DNA of 18,532 bases from Nitrospinaceae bacterium (GTDB lineage Bacteria > Nitrospinota > Nitrospinia > Nitrospinales > VA-1). Below, piece by piece: positions 15,670 to 18,532 of the stretch. Each line of letters begins with the position of its first letter. Position 1 is the stretch's first letter. The notes under the pieces were generated by a model. That model saw nothing but the letters and a program-made list of their open reading frames with translations. It had not been told where the DNA came from and searched no databases. Position numbers and translations under genes: made by a program. The stretch is taken from assembly GCA_029261435.1 (NCBI GenBank), contig JAJDBI010000287.1, forward strand, positions 1 through 18,532, given 5' to 3'.

Positions 15670-16149
15670 ATGAATTCCAGTTTGAAGCGTGGAACCCGTT
15701 TTTTTGCAATGATTTCATTATTAGTCGCATTCCTGGCCACTGGCGCGTCAGCAAATATGATGAATGGAACGGAAATTTCAGCCCCTGTGATGGGTGGTTA
15801 TGACCCTGTTTCATATTTTAGTCAAGGTAAACCAATTCGAGGGAGTGGCTATCACACAGCAACCCATAAAGGCGGTACTTATCTGTTTGCTAATAAAGAA
15901 AACAAGAAAATGTTCACATCCAACCCAGAGAAATATGCACCTCAGTTTGGAGGTTATTGTGCCTACGGTGTAGCAGTCGGTAAAAAATTCTATTCCGATC
16001 CAACCATCTGGAAAGTGGTTGACGGCAAACTGTATTTAAACCTGGATGAAAAAATCCAGAAAAAATGGAATAAAGATATGAAAGTTCATATTGCAAAGGC
16101 CCGTTCCAATTGGAAGGGTATTGAGCATAAAGATCCGGCAGAGCTTTAA
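15670..16149 (+). CDS. Exported YHS-domain protein
   Basis: 159-aa periplasmic protein. A signal peptide covers 1-28 (basic start, hydrophobic core, cleavage after GASA). The YHS domain spans about 40-115: GGYDPVSYF (42-50), YLFANKENKKMFTSNPEKYAP (71-91) and FGGYCAYGVAVG (93-104) with C97. This family is often annotated YHS domain-containing (seleno)protein; here the position is an ordinary Cys and there is no in-frame TGA. YHS domains are thought to bind metals, usually in copper or heavy-metal proteins. AAGGAGAG precedes the ATG. It opens the YHS/DM13/P460 group and is followed by a strong terminator, so it may be expressed more than the genes behind it. Confidence 0.88.
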   Translation: MNSSLKRGTRFFAMISLLVAFLATGASANMMNGTEISAPVMGGYDPVSYFSQGKPIRGSGYHTATHKGGTYLFANKENKKMFTSNPEKYAPQFGGYCAYGVAVGKKFYSDPTIWKVVDGKLYLNLDEKIQKKWNKDMKVHIAKARSNWKGIEHKDPAEL

Positions 16150-16174
16150 TTGGACGTTTACAAATAGAACAAGG

Positions 16175-16213
16175 AAACCTGGGTTTCAGAGCATGACGAA
16201 ACCCAGGTTTTTC
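16175..16213 (+). terminator. Intrinsic terminator after YHS gene
   Basis: AAACCTGGGTTTC (16175-16187) and GAAACCCAGGTTT (16198-16210) form a perfect 13-bp stem with a 10-nt loop, ending in a TTTTT run (16208-16212). It lies 25 nt after the YHS stop and 50 nt before the DM13 gene, so it should end or attenuate transcription between them. Confidence 0.9.
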
Positions 16214-16262
16214 TATAACTTATATATGAACTACACACATCAAATATTTGAAAGGATAAATT

Positions 16263-16556
16263 ATGAAAACAGGAAACTTAACTGGAACGGATGCCGAACA
16301 TCCTGCATCTGGAACAGTCAAAATTGAAGGTAACACTGTCTTACTGGAAGACGTTAACATCACCAAAGCCCCTGATGGCAGAGTAATTTTAACTAAAAGT
16401 TATGACGTAGAAACGGGGGTTAGCTTAGGCAAACTTCAGGGTTTTACGGGTAGTCATCAATATGCCATTCCAGAAGGATCGGACCCGAAAGATTTTTGTT
16501 CCGTAGTGATTTGGTGCGATCAGTTCAAGGTTCCAATCGGAAAAGCGGAGCTCTAA
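16263..16556 (+). CDS. Leaderless DM13-domain protein
   Basis: 97-aa protein made of essentially one DM13 domain (PF10517), a fold proposed to take part in redox chemistry. Family features are the opening GNLTGTDAEHPASGTVKI, LEDVNITKAPDGRVILT (28-44), LGKLQGFTGSHQYAIP (55-70) and the end CSVVIWCDQFKVPIGKAEL with C79 and C85. Most DM13 proteins are exported; this one starts directly at the domain and an in-frame TAA lies two codons before the ATG, so no signal peptide can be added. It is either cytoplasmic or exported by another route. AAGGA with a 7-nt spacer supports the start. It sits between two exported proteins, YHS and P460. Confidence 0.82.
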   Translation: MKTGNLTGTDAEHPASGTVKIEGNTVLLEDVNITKAPDGRVILTKSYDVETGVSLGKLQGFTGSHQYAIPEGSDPKDFCSVVIWCDQFKVPIGKAEL

Positions 16557-16574
16557 ATTGATTCGAGATTGTTG

Positions 16575-16622
16575 GAAGGGGGAGGTTCAGCTGAAAAAGA
16601 AATCCTGATTCTCCTGCCTTTC
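16575..16622 (+). terminator. Weak imperfect hairpin after DM13 gene
   Basis: GAAGG...GGAG...TCAG (16575-16590) can pair with CTGA...CTCC...CCTTTC (16605-16622), with several mismatches and a 14-nt loop. Only a short T run follows (CCTTTCT). It may attenuate transcription before the P460 gene, but the evidence is slight. Confidence 0.3.
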
Positions 16623-16662
16623 TAAATCCCTATAAAAGATTAACTCTAAAAGGAAAGTTCAG

Positions 16663-17259
16663 ATGAAATATAAAGTGATAGCAATCCTAGCAATAATTTT
16701 TATGGTTATGGGTTTTTCTGGGATTGCGACTAGTGAAGAAATGAAACCTGTAGCACCTAACGTCGACTTAAAAACCGGAGCAATAAGCGTCCCTGAAAAT
16801 TACACACGATGGGCCACTCTGGGAACCTGGGCACACGCCAATACAAAGGGCGATCGCGGATCAAAGGAATATCATGTTGTATATACTCAACCGGAAACGA
16901 TTGATTACTATCAAAAACACGGTCGATATCCTGATGGTGCCGTATTGGTCAAAGAACTCCTGAATGCTGAAACCATGAAAATGACCACCGGTTCCGCTGT
17001 GAGTCATGCGACAAATCTTAAAGGATGGTTTGTTCTGGTCCGAGACACAAAAGGCCGCTACAAGGAATCAAAATTATGGGGCGATGGTTGGGGATGGTCG
17101 CTTTTCAATGCTCCTGACACAAAAAAAACTGTTTCAACAGATTATCAGGAAAATTGCCTGGCCTGTCATTTACCAGCCCGAGACCTGGCAGGTCCAGACA
17201 CACATGAGGAAGATAAGTGGATATACACACTTGGATACCCTGTTCTCCAAAAGAAATAG
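16663..17259 (+). CDS. Cytochrome P460 family protein
   Basis: 198-aa periplasmic c-type haem protein. The signal peptide is 1-24 or so (cleavage near ATS-EE). The mature part fits the cytochrome P460 domain (PF16694): ENYTRWATLGTW (45-56), EYHVVYTQPETIDYY (69-83), FPDG-like YPDGAVLVKE (89-98), GWFVLVRDTKGRY (121-133) and the haem motif C165-L-A-C168-H169 near the C-terminus. P460 proteins oxidise hydroxylamine, with or without NO, and carry a Lys-haem cross-link; the related cytochromes c'-beta bind NO without it. Several lysines (K97 among them) could be the cross-link residue, and sequence alone does not settle which subfamily this is. AAAGGAAAG precedes the ATG. It follows the DM13 gene by 106 nt. 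Confidence 0.88.
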   Translation: MKYKVIAILAIIFMVMGFSGIATSEEMKPVAPNVDLKTGAISVPENYTRWATLGTWAHANTKGDRGSKEYHVVYTQPETIDYYQKHGRYPDGAVLVKELLNAETMKMTTGSAVSHATNLKGWFVLVRDTKGRYKESKLWGDGWGWSLFNAPDTKKTVSTDYQENCLACHLPARDLAGPDTHEEDKWIYTLGYPVLQKK

Positions 17260-17382
17260 TGAACTTGAATGTCAACATTGATAACCGGTTTTACTACTAA
17301 GCAGACTGTCTGATAGAAATCTTTTGCATTAATAGTTAGAATAGTGAGGATTAAATATTCAATAAATTGGGAGTCTTGAATC

Positions 17383-18532
17383 ATGCGCATTACGACTCAT
17401 TATCTAATATCAGTATTAGCCCTTGCCTTTTATGGGGAAAAAGTTTGCCCACTTTTGGAAAGTCTTGGCGTATTAGAATGGTCCATCCGCCTTGCCACCG
17501 TTTTTGCCATTCTATTTCTCATTCGACCTCTGCTGATTAAACTGCTTGTTTTGAAAGTTGACTGGAAATACCAGGCACAGAATCAGTTTCTTGTTGAATG
17601 GTCACTATTTTTATCTGGCGCAGGCATTCTTGGTTACTACAACAGTTACGAAAACTATTTCGATCTGGTAAGCGGAATGAAAGTTTTTCTGGGTTGTGCA
17701 ACTTTTGGTTTTTTTGCAGCAGCAGACATGGCATTGGAAAGACAAAAAATTATTTCATCAACACCCAATCTCGTTGACTGGAAAACACATTCCGTCAAGG
17801 CAAGTTTCCCCATCACTGCCAAACTCACCTCCGTAGCCGTTTTCTCTTTAATATTCATGTCGTTGATACTTTTCCTGGTGTTTCTGAAAGATCTTTACTG
17901 GTTGCTGGATCTCGATCAAGAAGGATTTGACGCAGGAAAAGACAAGTTCTTAAATGAGCTGATGTTCGTCGGCGCAGTGATACTCGCTGAGTTGATCAAT
18001 CTTATTTTTTCATTCGGAAGGAATCTGAAGCAATTTTTCTACAAACAGAACTCATCGATGGAAGCCGTTTCCAATGGCAACCTCGAACAGCCTGTCCACA
18101 TTACCAGTCAGGATGAGTTTGGAGTGATGGGGTGTCACACCAACTTCATGATTGGGATGCTTGAAAAACGCAATCGCGAACTGGAAAAAACAAGGCAGGA
18201 GATCATAGAACGGTTGGGGCGCGCAGCAGAGTACCGTGACAACGAAACAGGAATGCACGTCATCCGCATGTCGCATTTCAGCGAAGCCCTTGCAAAAAAG
18301 GCCAAACTCAGCAAAGAGGAGTGTGACCTCATCCTTCAAGCAAGTCCCATGCATGATGTTGGGAAAATTGGCATCCCTGACAATATACTTTTAAAACCAG
18401 GCAAACTTGAAGGAGAAGAGTGGACCACGATGCAAACCCATGTTGAAGTGGGTGCAGCCATTTTATCGGGAAGCGATTCTAAAATCATGCAACTGGCAGA
18501 AGAAATTGCCGCAACCCATCATGAAAAGTATG
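17383..18532 (+). CDS. Membrane HAMP/HD-GYP phosphodiesterase (3' end beyond window)
   Basis: 383 codons are visible; the frame is open at the right edge. The N-terminal part is membrane-embedded (hydrophobic runs at about 7-17, 35-57, 70-87, 99-117, 146-176 and 190-211). A HAMP-like linker follows (about 212-265), then a short coiled segment (261-278). The HD-GYP domain starts near 279: AAEYRDNETGMHVIRMSHF with H291, the HD pair H324-D325 in MHDVGKIGIPD, H353, and H379-H380 at the edge. HDVGKIGIPD is characteristic of HD-GYP, which degrades c-di-GMP, but the GYP triplet itself lies outside the window. GGGAG lies about 9 nt before the ATG. An opposite-strand ORF in this region is a shadow. 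Confidence 0.88.
   Translation, partial: MRITTHYLISVLALAFYGEKVCPLLESLGVLEWSIRLATVFAILFLIRPLLIKLLVLKVDWKYQAQNQFLVEWSLFLSGAGILGYYNSYENYFDLVSGMKVFLGCATFGFFAAADMALERQKIISSTPNLVDWKTHSVKASFPITAKLTSVAVFSLIFMSLILFLVFLKDLYWLLDLDQEGFDAGKDKFLNELMFVGAVILAELINLIFSFGRNLKQFFYKQNSSMEAVSNGNLEQPVHITSQDEFGVMGCHTNFMIGMLEKRNRELEKTRQEIIERLGRAAEYRDNETGMHVIRMSHFSEALAKKAKLSKEECDLILQASPMHDVGKIGIPDNILLKPGKLEGEEWTTMQTHVEVGAAILSGSDSKIMQLAEEIAATHHEKY

Noticed and set aside
15670..16149. Possible selenoprotein, as some YHS relatives are labelled
   Set aside because: The frame has an ordinary Cys at the relevant position, no in-frame TGA, and ends with TAA.
16091..16327. Plus-strand ORF between the YHS and DM13 genes (78 codons)
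   Set aside because: It overlaps the end of the YHS gene, the strong terminator and the start of the DM13 gene in another frame, and its sequence resembles no signal peptide or known family.
17655..18354. Minus-strand ORFs opposite the HD-GYP gene
   Set aside because: Antisense to a clear HAMP/HD-GYP coding region and without recognisable protein features.

Overview
The window comes from a Gram-negative bacterium: there are several Sec-type signal peptides, a periplasmic c-type haem protein and an HD-GYP c-di-GMP protein. Gene density is high and base composition looks moderate, with AT-rich gaps. The mix of cytochrome P460, YHS, DM13, a nitrobindin-like barrel and a VTT-flavoprotein fusion would fit a marine nitrite oxidiser of the Nitrospinota type. 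That is a weak inference, and Pseudomonadota remain possible. I see no rRNA, tRNA, CRISPR array, insertion sequence or other clear mobile element. The only phage/plasmid-like gene is one DUF932-family ORF.

Layout. 1-2177 (-): an apparent three-gene operon of SAM methyltransferase, DksA/TraR zinc-finger protein and fatty acid desaturase, the last running off the left edge. 2258-4765 (+): CbiX/SirB-type sirohydrochlorin chelatase, DUF932 protein and an MBL-fold protein with degenerate metal ligands. 4920-6527 (-): a Rieske/glutamate-synthase fusion. 6757-7898 (+): a nitrobindin/FABP-like barrel and an unrecognised Pro- and charge-rich protein. 7920-9200 (-): an exported thioredoxin domain fused to a CcdA/DsbD-type membrane electron carrier. 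9451-10032 (+): a secreted DUF1566 protein. 10136-12482 (+): overlapping tdh-kbl, the threonine-to-glycine pathway. 12706-14841 (+): a VTT (TVP38/DedA) membrane domain fused to a class I pyridine-nucleotide disulfide reductase. 14838-15431 (-): a TetR regulator. 15670-17259 (+): YHS protein, leaderless DM13 protein and cytochrome P460. 17383 to the right edge (+): a membrane HAMP/HD-GYP phosphodiesterase, truncated by the window.

Two starts seem to be TTG (desaturase, TetR). Three others are moved inward to codons with better Shine-Dalgarno spacing (DksA, the thioredoxin-CcdA protein, Tdh).

The most interesting part is 14838-17259. A TetR regulator, with a 16-bp palindrome lying inside its own predicted promoter, diverges from a YHS/DM13/P460 gene set. 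These genes plausibly act in haem- or metal-linked redox chemistry, perhaps detoxifying reactive nitrogen species such as NO and hydroxylamine. The nitrobindin-like protein at 6757 would fit the same theme. The individual families are known; their joint function here is inference.
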